Below, piece by piece: positions 51,701-64,000 of a stretch of DNA of 64,000 nt. The stretch's first letter is position 1. Each line of letters starts with the position of its first letter. The position numbers were made by a program, and so were the translations under genes. The notes beneath the pieces were generated by a model. That model ran no database searches. It had not been told where the DNA came from and was given only the letters and a program-made list of their open reading frames with translations. Where the stretch lies: contig NC_133932.1 in NCBI RefSeq assembly GCF_031877795.1, forward strand, positions 37,525,180 through 37,589,179, read 5' to 3'. Source of the stretch: Strix aluco (Eukaryota; Chordata; Aves; Strigiformes; Strigidae).

Positions 51701-54700
51701 CTTAACCTGGGCTTGGTTTTAATTTCTGTTGTGTTGGTGCAGGTCTGCTGGCAGGTGTAGTCTCAGGTAGGCTGGTGAAATCAGGCCATCCATTGTAACA
51801 GCAAAGAGCAACTCCAGGCTTAAGTCAAAGCTGTCTGCTAAGGCACGCTTTACCCACCAGGATGAGCGTTTAACAATGCAGCTGATGTATTGGTGAACTT
51901 TAAACTTGTCTAACAACTTTATATGCCTTTTTTGGGTCTATATAGGACTCCACAGGATATGTGCAGGGCAGAGTGGGCATAGAGATAGGCTCATCTCACC
52001 TCCCAGGCTGCCGCCAAGGACTGTTTTTGCAAGATGGACCTCCCATTGCTCCCAATCGTGCACCTGTCAGCCCAGGTCCTGCCAAGGGTGTCATGTTGCC
52101 ATTCCTTCCCCTGGTCCTCACCGGCCATGCGGAGGTGGCCCCTGGGCTGAGTGCTCGCTGGCAAATTTGGGTAGGTGTCTCCAGATCTCTCCTTTGATGA
52201 TGCTTTGGGGAAAAGCATCCTGCAAGCTGTCTAGAAACTTGTTGGAAGTGTTTCGGGAACTATTCTTCCTCTGAGAAATACTGGTGTTTCTTTAAAATGC
52301 AGAGAAGAGACAAAAAGAGGAGAATACAGTACTTTGTTTTTTAAATTTGGATGCTTTGTTGTACTTGGTTTTAACCCAAATGGCCTGAAACTTTCCTGTT
52401 GACAGTCTATGTTTTGAGCCAGATCAAAAATACGCTATTTGGGTACCTTCCCCTTGGCTTTTGCTCTCTCACCAGCCCAGAACAAGAACATGCTGATAAT
52501 AAATTAAAAAACCCCACATTAAGCTCAGCAGCTCAGAGGGATCCATTTGTCAGAGCCATAACTGAGCGAACGGTTTTCTGGCACTTCAATCAAGCTCCAT
52601 CAAAACCTTCATCTCAAGCTATGTACCAGATAACGGCACTCAGATCAATCAGTGCTGAGAAAACATTTGCAGGCAGATAAGGCTGAAAGGGAAGGAGTGG
52701 GAGTTATATTAAACCTGGTTTTCAATCACTATTTCCCAGGGATCACATTCTTGTTTGGACGGCACCATTCCTTCAGGAGTCAAGGAGACCTGAGCTCTGC
52801 CCTGACTCGCCTTGTCTGTAGCATGTCCCTGCGGGGAGGCTGCAGGTGATCTCCATCCTGCGAGGGCTCCCGGGAACCAGCTGCCCCATGCTAAGCCTAC
52901 AACCAGCATCCCAGTTGCTGGGCTCCATCCCCCTGACCTGCACAGTTCCGTGGTTGCTCTTGCCCATCTCCTAGGCTTTTCATGACTGGTCTCACTACTG
53001 ACAGGTAGAAAACACGGTGCTGAGAAGGGAGAAGAAAAAAGATTGATGTTAGACATCCAGCCTGTGTTCGTGACTTTCTGTGAGGCTCTGCATTTTCCCG
53101 CAGAATGGACGTGCCCTGCAAGCCATCATTTGGTTTCTTGTGCAAGAGGGGAATAACAAGAGACTCAGGATGGGACCACTGAGGATGGAGCCAGAAGGCA
53201 GGTGGCTGAGCCATAACTCTTGGTGCAGGCTGAAAACAAACGCTTTGTGTCTGCCCCATCCATTCCCTGTCCCCAGGTCAGGTCGTTGGGTTGTGGGACA
53301 GAAACCCCTTCCTGAAGGGAAATGAGGGCATATGAGCAGGGCACATGTTTTATGGCTTTGCAGCCATTGTGGCCCATGGTCCTGTACCCAATTACAAGTG
53401 GTTTTTCTTTTTCTTTTTTTTTTCTTCAAAACGGGAGACAAGGCAAAGATCTACAAACAAATGAAAAACCTCCATGAACTTCCAGTTAATTGTGCAGTGG
53501 GCAGGGGCCAAAATCTCCTGTTTTTCCTTATCCCAAAGCCCTGGAGCATGTGATTTGATTATCATCATTGTTGTAAGTCAGTGCTCAGTGCCTGCTGTGA
53601 GAGAGGACATTTCAGGGTGGGGCTCAGGGGGTCACTGGTTCCCAGGGAAGACATGGTGACCCCTGGTCATATCCAGCTTCTGTCCCTCCAGACTCCTTAT
53701 GGAGATGTGCCAAAGGCTCCTTCCAGGAGAGATCTGAAATGCCACAGGCAGCGAGGGGGAGGCCGTGTTGTACCTTTCTGATGACTTCGGTGTTTCATAA
53801 CCTGCGCTATTTATTTAAATAAGCCACGTGTCTTAACGCCTATACAGCTCAAAGCCCAATCTCCAAATGCTGTAGCAGGAGGGATAGGGAAAGGTCTGGT
53901 GGCACTTAAGAGCACCAGTGGTACACTTTTGTCGAGGGTACTCTGTTGGATGCTGGTCTCATGCTCAAGGAGGGACGTGAAGGTAATGGGACGAGTTAAT
54001 GGGACCAAGACCCTGGAAGATTGCCTGACAAACAGGGGATGTAATCAGCTCAGATCGCTCAGCCTAGCAAGAGAGGGACCAAGGAGCGAGCTGGCTGCTC
54101 TATGTAGGTCACCTTTGTAGGCCAAACATTTGAGCCCTGGCCAACCGTGAAGCTGGAGGGGATGCGGATGACTGGTGGCCAAAACCCACAGTGCCGTGGC
54201 TGGCAGTGCTGGGTCCATCCTTGGAGGGCAGGGAGGGCTGAGAGCCGCCTTGGAGGGCTCACCTTGTGCTTGTGGTGGCGAGACAGCTTCAGTGTCTTCA
54301 GGAAGAAACCTGGGTCAGTTGGAAAGAGCACAGGAGAAAATGCAGCACTGTGCTAATGGAGGTTATGGCTAATGAGTCCTTGTGACAGTGGCAAGGAAAC
54401 TTCCAGTGCCCAAAGCCCCCACACCATGATCAGCATCAGGAAGCTTCATGTGCTGTGCCAATACAGAAGACGTGAGGTCCTTGTCTTCAGCTGCTCACAG
54501 TTTAAGATAACTGCAGTGAAATTTTTGGGCAGCTTATTCAGAAGAAACTCTAAAGGCAGCTCGATGGCAGTGCGTGTCTGCTGACAGAGGGACAAAGCAG
54601 TTCCCCTGGGCAGTATGCAAACCCCAGACAACATAAACATAGCAAGAAATAAGGCAAAACACCCCTACAGTTTGGATGGTTAGCTATTCGGGCAGCTTAT

Positions 54701-57700
54701 CAGTAGAAGCAAAAGATTTTTGTGTTGTTCACAGGCCTTAAGTCAAGCTGGGGTTCCTTTTTGAGAGATAGTCTGTCGTTCAGCCAAACCCCAGCAAGCG
54801 CAGGCGAGATCCATCCAGGAGATGGATGATGGCCGGAGCTGGCAGCCTGTTGGCCCTGCTGGCTGCAGCTCTGCGTTCCCCCAACGAAACATACGCTGTG
54901 GAGGGGTGCCCCTAACCAGGGCACGGCTGCATTCTTCCTGCAGGTACCAGCCACGACTGGGGCCGTGGGTTCATACCAGCTCTACCCTCCACTGGGCACA
55001 GCCAGCATCCACCCAGCCTGCAGGGTCAACTAGCTGAGCAAGAAGCAAACCAAGAGCCTGTTGCTATGAGCACGTTTCTGCTCTCATCCTTAGGAGACCA
55101 CACTGTGGTCCTCTATCTCAGCAGATAGATTGCTCTAGGCTCCACTGGTGATTAGCACTGGAAATAATAACAACCGGAATGCCAAAAGGCTGAGGGTAGA
55201 TTGAAGGTTTTACACAGGATGAAATGAAGAGTTGCAGCCGACACGTCTCAGGTCTTGCACTGAGTTAGTTAACTGATTACAAATTGGTTAAGGAATAAAT
55301 TCACAGCTTCAGCAGGAGGTGGAGACACTCCTGGACTCACTGAAGTTCTCCTTCTCAGTTTGCAAGGCCTGTTTGTAGCCCCATACAGAAATAATTAAAT
55401 TGTAAGAGTTTGGCTTAGCTAGCAAAATACTATTAGCAATGCACGTTAAAGAAAATCAGAACACGTCATACATCTGAATAAAATTTTATTCATGTACTAC
55501 TAGCATGCTTGCTTACAAATAAAGAGTAGAAGCTGGTACTAGGCATGCATAAACAAAACTGATATTAAGAACACCATATCCTTTGTGAAGATCAATTAAA
55601 GAAGTTTTTAAAGCCCCATCCATTTATTTAAGCAGTTCCATTAACTGTTTTTTAATATCCTTTTACTGATTAGCTTTATTCAGGTATGCAAATTTAGGGT
55701 GTGAATGGCTATGGGAAGCTTAAGATTTTTCCCTCCACATGAAATTCTTATGGGAAACTATTTGTCAAAGAGTTTTTTGCATGACTGTTTGGTCTTCAGC
55801 ATTTTCCTAAGTGGCTTCTTGTTGGGCTGTAGTGTGCCACAGATGAGGTTCACCAACCAGGTGCAATCTGCTGTCAAGAACACAAAGCAACTGAATGAGT
55901 GTAACACCTGGAGTCCTATTAACAGTGTGCATGCTTTTTTTGAACAGGAGCACTGCTTTCCGCAAACTCCCTTTAAAATGCACTTAATACTTTTTCTTTT
56001 CAGTGGTGTAGACTGGTAGTGCTGATGTTGCTGTAGCACTGAACCCAACCCTGCAAAGGGAGGATACAGTCTCCTCCCTCCCTGACCCCATCCCTGTCCC
56101 TGTCCCAACCGTCTGCCTGTGCCACCACACACAACTGCACCCAGGAGCAGCTGAACCCATCAGCGTGATGCGGCAGTAAGCGGAAATGGCATATGAAGAC
56201 AGGCAAATTCAGCTTCTCTTGTTCTTTAGGCAGTGGTTAGACAAGCATAACTAGATTAAAAAAACATTAGTGTTTACTTACACACAGCTTAAATCCCCAC
56301 CTGCTGATTCATTTAAGCACAACAGAGAAGTGGGTAGAGTAAGGTAAGGAGGGAACACAGGATGCAGGGTGGGTGCAGGTCAGCAGGAGAAACCTTTCTG
56401 TGCTCCAAGGGATTAAAGTAGGGCACGACGCAGCCCCAGGAGCATTGACCGGTACAGGAGTCAGCTGCGGGGAATAGTACACAGCACTGGTCACCCACTT
56501 ATTTTGTTAGCTGCTGATGCTGAGAGGTATTTAAGCCTTGTTTGTACAAGTTATTGTAGAACTTTACATATTTTGATATAATTAAGTGAGCACTAGTCTC
56601 ACCTTCCCCCTAGTGGGGGTGTGTGTGTGATATATAGATAAAGCTATATAGATAAATCTTCATGCGTAGTGAGGTATCTGGTATGCCTAGTTTACCAACA
56701 GAGCTTGCACTGTCTGCCAAATATATGGTTTTGCAGGAGTAGAATTATAATACTGTAAATCTGAGGGTAGTGACCATTTTGCTATTATACAAGTAGGTTT
56801 TATTGGTCATGATTTTCCTCATATTAGATTAATCTGCACTGCTATTAATGCTTTTATAACATAAACCTTGCCCGTTGAAGGGATGATGATGTTATTTCAA
56901 CGAAAGTCCTCCTCCTGACCAAAATAAATCTGTGCAGATTCATTGTAGAAAAATTTTGAAAACTTCTATATGAAAATTGGATTTAATTTTGCATTAAAGT
57001 GAATAGCCTTGATACTTCCAATGCAGTCAGGTAATGAAGCGGTTTAAACATCCCATATCTACACCAAGTATGCAGCTTGTAAATCCCTTACCCTCCTCAC
57101 CTGCAAGTGCTTCTCTGTCTTCCCCCACAGCTGTCTTATCAGCACACACATTCAGAAAAACCCAAGGACAGAGCTCCTATTCACATTTTTCATAGTGCTA
57201 CAAAACAAAATGCAGCAAACCTAAACCCAAACCAAACAATGGCATCTTTTGATGGGTGTTTGCAGTCTGACCTTATCTCTGCCTGCCTTATGCTTGAACA
57301 AGCTCATATGTGGAAATATTAACTGTCACTTAGCAAGGCCACGTCCAACCGATGTTATTTGTCAGGGGAGATGACAATATAGAGCCACCACCAGTGCAAT
57401 CGGTGTTTCAAGCTGTCAGTTTCCTGCTTGAAGGAGAAAGGAGCGATGTGGATGGGGGTGCTGGAGGAGCTGATTTTGGGGGTGACTCCAGTTTGGAAGG
57501 CAGAAATAGCCCTTCGTTCAAGCTGAATATCTTGCTCTGTGAGCCCCACCTCCTCCTCAGCCAGCTGAGCAGCATCCACACTCTCTTTTTTTAATTTGAT
57601 CTAGCCTCTTTTGATGACTAAGGGAACAGGAAGATTATAGTTTAAGTATATAATTTTCATTTGATGTGACAGGTTAAAGCTATGTGCATTTAGAGAAGGC

Positions 57701-59746
57701 TTAGATTATTTTAGTTCAATTACAACACTGATTGAGTCCCTGACTCACTCTTTGAGGCCTGACTTCATGTAGACATATGTTGACTTAAATTTACTGCTAA
57801 TGAAATATAGGCATATGTTTACATTACTCTGCTTAAATGCTTTGTTGGTGTAGGGGGGGACTTACACAGGAAGCACAGTCCTGAATCGGAGGTATAGAGA
57901 AGTAGATTTTGCTTGTGGTTGTTTTTTCCAGCACAAGGGCTAGATATTTCAGAGGGTTTTTTTGATTCCCCTTGTGCTCCTCCCAGTCATTAAGCTGTGT
58001 GATCTCCGAGCGAGGGCAATGTGTGCTTTTCAGTGTGCAGTCCTGCCAGAGACCGAACGCCCTCAAGTCTCCCTGGCTTTAATTACAGCTGGGCAGACTA
58101 AGAGCTGCGGAGAAGCAAACCGCTAAAACTCACATAGCAAGCTGGGAGCAGTAACCTTTCACTGGCACAGCTGAAGGGAGTGGACACAGGTTTTATATGA
58201 AACAGCGGCGCATTTCTGTTTCAGTGCGCTCCTTGGCTAGGACTGTCCTGAGGGCAGCCGGTGAGCGCTGTGATGTGCAGCAGCTGTGCGGGCAGAGGTG
58301 TGAGCCCCAGCCCTCCGTTGGTTTCCCATTTTCCATAGGAAAATGTCCCATGTCCAGGTGGAGGGCAGGAAATTTGCTTTCAGAAACTTTTGTGTGTCCA
58401 GTATCTCTTGGACTTTGTAGGTCAGGCTGTGACAAAGAGTGTTAGCAGTTTCCCAAAACTAAAGGAAAGGTTTTTTAGGAACTTGGAACACAAAAGATAG
58501 TTATGCATGCAGAGGGAGGCACAGACATTCTATGTGCCTTATCTAATGCTTCCTCTTCGGAGGAAACTAAAGCTACCTGGGTTTGGCTTTTTGCCTTAAA
58601 AAAAAAAAGGCAAACCCCCATGCTTTTTGGAGCAGTCCTCTCTGCAGCAAATCTGGAAGTGGATCTGAACCTCTCTTCTTACTTGTATTTCTCCTGCAAA
58701 CTACAACAAGCAAACAGTGTTTTGTATGTCTCCTTTACTACATCTATCCATCTCTAGCCCTGGAGTGGAGGGGGAGGAGAAAGGGAGCTGCCAGCAGCCC
58801 GTAGTGATTGATTCGTCTCTTGTTTTTTATGCTGTGCTAGAACAACCTGTTTCAAAAATGACAATGACAAATCAAAGCAAATATTTCTTGCTAAAAATTC
58901 GAACTGCCCAAATTGTTAGTGGGTATTTTGCTATTAGATGGTCTGCTTTATCCATGAAGTACTCTTTTCTCCTTGAGCTTGCAGCCCTTATGAAAGAAAT
59001 GTATTTCCTCGAAGCCATTTGCTTCAATAATTGTTGTCATGTGAAATTGTCATTGATTTCTATCACCAGGGGACAGTTTGCATATATACAAAGGTAGAAA
59101 CGCTTCACTTCTCCACTTGCACCAAGAAGTATTGAAAGTGGCCCTGGAAGGGGGTCGGATGTCTCCCATGGACTTGGACCAGCCCTAAAGCAAAGGCTTG
59201 ACTATGCTCAGGGCCGAGCACTGTCCTGAATCCGAGCTGATGCCCAAACAGTGAAGTGTCAGGGGTCAAGCAAACACAGGGATCCGAGGAGAAGGGTGAT
59301 GAAGTGACCGGGCAGAGAGCGCAGTCAGAGGACTGGGAGATGGGTGCTGCCACCCTGACGATGCTGCTGCCCGGGGGCGTGCGCAGGGTGGTGTTTGCTC
59401 CCCTTTGCCCTTTTCAACTGGTTGTCACTCCTCATCAGGGAAAATGCCATGACTCCGAGGGTGCCTCAATGCAGCCTTTTTAGCAGAGGGAGATTTCTTT
59501 CCCACTGTGCAAATCAAGGCAGTATCGCTTATAATTGGGGGCGCAGAGCCAAACTTTCCCAGCTCTGGGAAGGGCTGGCTCTGCTCTGACATGATTTCCA
59601 GCTCTGTGAGCACTGCCTCTGTGCCGGGGAGGTCATTGCCTCCCCCTGTCCATCCAAAATATCCAAACTAAAAACATTTGTAGACCGTTCCTAACTTTCC
59701 CTTCCCTGCCAATGGAACTGCCGCGGTACAGTTGGTCTGTTAGCTA

Positions 59747-59827
59747 CGGGAGAGAAGGAGGGAGGCAGGGAGAGGGAGGGAGAGAGGGAGGGAGGGAGGA
59801 GGGAGAGAGGGAAGAGACAGGCAGGGA
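59747..59827 (+). repeat. Purine-rich GGGA tract with G-quadruplex potential
   Basis: About 80 bases almost entirely A and G on the plus strand, rich in GGGA and GAGA units. Several groups of four GGG runs with 1-5 base loops occur, fitting the G3N1-7 quadruplex pattern. It sits directly before the candidate first exon. Confidence 0.85.
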
Positions 59828-60051
59828 GCTCAGGTTACCGCTGCCGCATCGCTGCCTTCCCTCGCTTCTCGCTCCGGAGACACAGAGGATGATGCACCGC
59901 CTCGCTCGGGATGGCTGGGCTGCAGGGGGATCACGGAGACTTCACAAACTGTAGCCGTCACCCCGCCGGTAAGAAGGGCAGCCCTCCCGCTCGCTGCAGC
60001 TCCCGCGCAACATGGCCAGAGCCGCCCGAGGATGCATTGCAGGCGTCTGAG
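59828..60051 (+). promoter_or_regulatory. Candidate promoter/first exon of a downstream gene
   Basis: CpG-bearing GC-rich sequence (clusters at 59840-60050) with two strong donors: CCG|GTAAGA at 59968/59969 and TGAG|GTGAGG at 60051/60052. No long coding frame starts here. The ATGs give peptides of 12 to about 25 residues (one with good Kozak context at about 60012), so the exon would be mainly 5' UTR. Synteny with human chromosome 21 (LCA5L, SH3BGR, B3GALT5) suggests a noncoding first exon of B3GALT5. A lncRNA promoter is the alternative. No downstream coding exon is in the window to confirm it. Confidence 0.45.
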
Positions 60052-60265
60052 GTGAGGAGGTGCCCGTTTCTTTCCGTAACTCCAACTGCAGGTATGACCG
60101 TGGGCAGGGGAGTCCGTTTGCCCATGGATGTGCCCCTGGACCTGCGTCACCGACTTTCCAAAACTCGCTGACTGCCGTGGCTGGGTTAGGAGGGTAAGAT
60201 AAGAGGGGGCAGCAGGTGTGACCCAGCTTCGAAGACCAGGATCAAAGTCCAGATCTCCCCATCCA

Positions 60266-60862
60266 TGTCTCCTGGTTTCAGCTGGGATAGAGTTAATTTT
60301 CTTCCTAGGAGCTGGTATAGTGCTGTATTTTGGATTTAGGATGAGGATAATGTTAGTAATGCACTGATGTTTTAGTTGTTGCTAAGCAGTGTTTACATTA
60401 AGTCAAGGACTCTTCAGCTTCTCATCCTGCCCCACCAGTGAGTAGGCTGGGGGTGCACAAGAAGCTGGGAGAGGACACAGCTGGGACAGCTGACCCCAGA
60501 TGACCAAAGGGATATTCCGTACCATGTGATGTCATGCTCAGCGTATAAAGCTGTGGAAGAAGAAGGAAGTGGGGGGGATATTCAGGGGCGTTTGTCTTCT
60601 CAAGTGACTGTTACACATGACGGAGCCCTGCTTCCCTGGAGATGGCTGAGCACCTGCCTGCCCATGGGAACTGGTGAATGAATTCCATGTTTTGCTTTGC
60701 TTGTGTGTGTGGCTTTTGCTTTACCTATTAAACTGTCTTTATCTCGACACGAAGCTTTCTCACTTTTACTCTTCTGATTCTCTCTCCCATCCCACTGTGA
60801 GAGGAGTGAGTGAGTGAGTGGCTGTTTGGTGCTTAGTTGCTGGCTAAGATTAAACCATTACA
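60266..60862 (+). mobile_element. Solo LTR of an avian ERVL-like endogenous retrovirus
   Basis: About 597 bp begins TGTC..CTGGTTTCAGCTGGGATAGAG and ends GGTGCTTAGTTGCTGGCTAAGATTAAACCATTACA, the familiar ends of a common avian ERVL-like LTR (TG...CA). Inside, in order, are a CRE-like TGATGTCA at 60527-60534, a TATAAA at 60544-60549 and an ATTAAA poly(A) signal at 60727-60732, so it reads in plus orientation. No internal gag, pol or env sequence flanks it, which makes it a solo LTR left by recombination. I see no perfect target-site duplication (flanks ATCCA and CCAGG), perhaps through decay. It has moderate divergence and short internal deletions. Confidence 0.85.
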
Positions 60863-63800
60863 CCAGGGAAGTCGCTTGCCCAAGACAAGCAGCGTGTAGC
60901 TCCATGGCACGAGGAGTTTGGCTGAGGGCTCTGGACTGCAATGCCCATCTTCTGGTAAAACAGGCGATGAGGTACATCGTGCTAATTGGCATGAGGGGTA
61001 GACTGATTTCATGATAAGAAGGTAGTAATAAGTAATCTTGTTTGTCAGAGGATTTAGTGTGTGTTTTAACATGGGGAAACATTTTGGAAGCCTGTGAACC
61101 TGTCCCCCAATAAAGAGCAGGATCAGTTAGGACAAATACAGGGCAATGTTTTCTTCACTGTCCTGAGTGTTTGCTGAGGCCTTGGATAAAACGGTTAAAA
61201 AGAAAAAGATCCGTGAAGTACAGCTAAGTTATTAAAAAAGCAGCCGTTGGGCCTGATCCTGCAAACATTACTGTGTATAATCAGCACTTTTAAAGCCAAG
61301 TAGTTATTTACAAAGCGTTTGCCAGCATGAGGACCCCACAGTGGGACTTCTGTTCCTCTGCTTTCTGCCTTCGCCCTGCTAATCAAAAGAGGAGCTGGAC
61401 ATTGTCCCTCCCATTTAGCATTTGGCACAGGGCTGGGGCGGTGAAGGGAGCCTGAGTGGCTGTCCCTGGGCTGTCTCAGCCCTGGGTGGAACCTATATGA
61501 TAGCCAGGAACATTATCCTCCAAAAGTACCAGGTTGCTTCTTTAATAGACATGTAAATGCAAAGACTTAGTTCAACTGTTGTATTGACAGGGGAAGAATA
61601 AAGCTCCGAACACTAAAAACCAACTGTGCCAAGAGGCATCATGAAATGAAAGGGCACAGAACAGCACGAGCACCAGGCTCACCTACTCTGAGCAAGTGCT
61701 GCCGCAGATTAAAGTCGGGGAATAAAACATCTGAAAGGTACCATCCTGACCAGCCCTCATCCTACAGTGATATTGGCAGGGCTGAGCAGCACTGTGTTTG
61801 TGAAAGATTTAAGAGTGACATTGGAATGTCTTTATTGGTAATTTTTCCTGCTTTGAACATTTTTTGTACAATCTGTATAGCTATCTCTTCTCTGCAGTGC
61901 TCTTTTACTTCTTACTTCATGTATCTTGAGATTGCTGTCTCAATCCATTTTCAGGTTTATTTTTCTTTTTCATTAAGATGAAAAATGCAATGTGTAGCAC
62001 TACTTGTAAATGGAGGTGCAATAAATAATTTGTTTTGGGGGACACAGAAACATACATACAATTTTTGAAGAACGGTGCTTCTATAGGTTGGAGAACGAGG
62101 CTTTTGGAGTCCTAGCATTGACAGCAAGAGCTTAAAGAAGAAGTTTCCTCATTGCTTTATTTGTTTATGAGGATAAGAGGGTGGATGTGAGCTGGATTTT
62201 GTTTCTATTCAGCACAGTGAACCACAGAGTTTTATACAGAGTGAGAAGGTTGCTCTGATTCATTCCATCATGGACGATTGCTAATGTTTGGTGAGATCTG
62301 GAGTTTGGTATATAGCAAGTAAAATAGTAATTGTAGTAAAATTGCTGATTCATGAGGCAATTCTTTAAAAATATTAAATATGGTCATTAGCATCAGTGAT
62401 AAATGGAAGATGAGGGTATTGTAAGAATAGAGGGAGCATTAGAAGAAGCAAGTTGATTAGAATTTAAGAGAAACCCGGAAAGTGACGTTTGGTACACAGC
62501 AGGTGAAGGGAAGACAGAAACAGAAAGAGAAGACTTTTAGGCTGAATGTTTGGAAAAAAATACTAAGATGAGAAAAGGTCCTTCTGGGAGAACAAGGAGG
62601 GAGCGCCCCAGAGGCACTGCTGTTTTCTTTGCCTGTGAGAGAGGATGCCTCTTTGCTTTTTGCCTTCCAGCTGTGTTTGGATTGCCTGTGGAAGTGGATT
62701 AAGTTAAAACCATCCAAATATGGTCCTAAAAAGGACAAAAAGCACCTGTTCCAGGGGCTGGACTGTAATGGCTGTCCTGTACAGTTTCTCTTTCTTGGTA
62801 GTATGAACTTTGCAACAGGGTGCCTAACAGCCTCCACTGCAACATTTTTCTCCTTCCTGGCAAAGGGATCTGACCTTAACAAATATCCAAGCTGACATTT
62901 TGGTGGGCTTTTTAGGGCCAGGATTCATCAAGAGAATTTTACAGGCAGCTTGGAAAAACAAAATGATATTTTAAAATAAAAGTAAGCTTTCTTGACTTGG
63001 CTAAAGTCCCTGGAAATACATTTCTCTTTGACTCTTCAGATGCAGCACTTCTTTCTTGTGACATTATGGGAGCAGCTCCACCTCCTGCCAGACTTTTTGC
63101 TGGTTTTGAGAGCAAAACTGCATTTTGGTCTGAGGGTGCTGTTTGGCTTTTCCAAATGAATGTCATGAACAAGTGGTCATGGCTGGGTAGATGAGATCAA
63201 GGTGCATCAAGAACTAATGTCTCTTGATGATTTTTTAATAAAGAGGAAGATGCAGCCTCTTATTCAGAAGATCGCTGTGTCACAAATGCCTTCTCACCAT
63301 GATCTTTATTCTCCTTTAGGCATCGGCCACCTCGGTAGTCTCAGAGGCAGAATCCGGAGACCACATGGACCTCTGGTCTGGGCCATTGCAACTATTACAG
63401 TAATCAAAATCTCCACACCCGGACTGATACTTCTGTATCTGAACTGGAAAGATTCTGTTTTTGTGGATGGGACCTAGAAATGTTGGTTCCTTCCCTTGTA
63501 ATAATAAAGATGCCCCTTTTTAATGGGTGAATGTTGCATGCAAAGCTCCTATGCCTGTGCCTTGCCTCTGAGAAAGCTGCCATGTTCACCGTATGTTTAT
63601 ATGCATATGCTGGTACTGTGTTTAACCACCAGTACATTACCCTCTATAATACAGAAAACATGATTTGGAGGAGGAAATGGCGGAAATTTTTCTTTGAAGA
63701 GATAAGGTTAAGGAGTTACAGTATGTCAGCTGGCTCTTCTGAAACTCTATCATAGCTCGATGGGAGGAGATCTGGCGCATGGGGGTGAAACTTTCAGGGG

Positions 63801-64000
63801 CTCTTACTCAGTTACTGAATTTTAACCAATTTATATTTTAAAGTCTCTTTTTTTTGGTCATGGTTTTTCTTTGATTGCTGGGAAAAAAGTTTCTTTGCTG
63901 ATTATAACTATACCAGTGTTTAGGCTGTGTTGGTCATGCTGCTAAAAACAATTGAGTTATGAGCATATATCTGTATACATCTGTGTTATGTATATATGCA
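60863..64000. other. Right-end interval, nothing recognised
   Basis: Mixed AT-rich unique sequence, probably intron or upstream DNA of the next gene. No exon, repeat family or regulatory cluster stands out; the open frames are short and without motif. Confidence 0.5.

Larger units (their letters stand above)
42886..59700. other. Long intergenic interval without a recognised gene
   Basis: I found no exon with a recognisable peptide in these 16.8 kb on either strand. Minor content: an 18-19-T run at about 44427-44452, an AAAGTAAG microsatellite at 45173-45204, a (TGCCC)5 repeat at 48696-48720, a T-run at about 49321, and a GT/GATA-like simple stretch at about 56620-56660. GC-richer parts at 43.9-44.4, 44.9-45.1, 45.5-45.9 and 52-53.4 kb yield longer open frames, but none has a family motif. 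Noncoding exons cannot be ruled out by eye. Confidence 0.5.

Noticed and set aside
42886-59700. B3GALT5 coding exon expected next in mammalian gene order
   Set aside because: That gene has a single large coding exon of about 300 codons. No frame of that size or with glycosyltransferase motifs is present, so it must lie beyond the window.
60266-60862. A full-length endogenous retrovirus
   Set aside because: Only one LTR is present; no gag, pol or env frames and no second LTR lie on either side within the window.

Overview
This is vertebrate nuclear DNA, almost certainly from a bird. The genes are split by multi-kilobase introns with GT/AG borders. The repeats are CR1 LINE tails of several ages, CORE-SINE/MIR relics and one solo LTR of the avian ERVL-like type. 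There is no operon, CRISPR array or other prokaryotic feature. Most of the open reading frames in the window are chance frames, repeat frames or antisense shadows. The real coding sequence is a handful of short exons, found by conserved peptide, splice signals and phase.

Region 1 (1-7.1 kb, minus strand) is the 5' part of LCA5L (lebercilin-like). A coding exon lies at 34-548 and a second, frame-disturbed N-terminal exon at about 3664-3978. The gene starts in a CpG-rich promoter near 6.9-7.05 kb, which carries a ZNF143-type motif, an RFX X-box-like palindrome and a YY1-type motif. The rest of LCA5L lies to the left of the window. Region 2 (7.1-9.3 kb) is the short interval between the two divergent genes.

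Region 3 (9.3-38.3 kb, plus strand) is a complete SH3BGR gene. Six coding exons (9345-9389, 15145-15330, 21810-21890, 29735-29848, 34410-34439, 36419-36484) are all joined in phase 0. They give a 173-residue protein with a thioredoxin-like SH3BGR domain, a proline-rich motif and an acidic Glu-rich tail. A possibly spliced 3' UTR follows, with a good polyadenylation signal at 38280. The introns hold CR1 and MIR relics and a perfect 26-copy hexamer microsatellite.

Region 4 (38.3-59.7 kb) is intergenic and mostly featureless. It holds an ancient CR1-like relic beside an unexplained 201-codon minus-strand frame, and two CR1 elements lying tail-to-tail at 42.77 kb. Region 5 (59.7-60.9 kb) has a purine/G-rich tract, a CpG-bearing candidate first exon with strong donors, and a 0.6-kb solo LTR in plus orientation with its own TATA box and poly(A) signal. 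In mammals the order is LCA5L - SH3BGR - B3GALT5, so this exon and LTR sit where the upstream region of B3GALT5 would be expected. No B3GALT5 coding sequence is in the window, so that link is inference. Region 6 (60.9-64 kb) shows nothing recognisable.

The divergent pair combines a cilium-associated coiled-coil gene (LCA5L) and a muscle-associated small protein gene (SH3BGR). Their promoters look different: a CpG-island, TATA-less type for LCA5L and a CpG-poor, CCAAT-bearing type for SH3BGR. I see no wholly new system. The most interesting items are the LTR at the B3GALT5-side position, the ciliary promoter architecture of LCA5L, and the frame breaks in its N-terminal exon.
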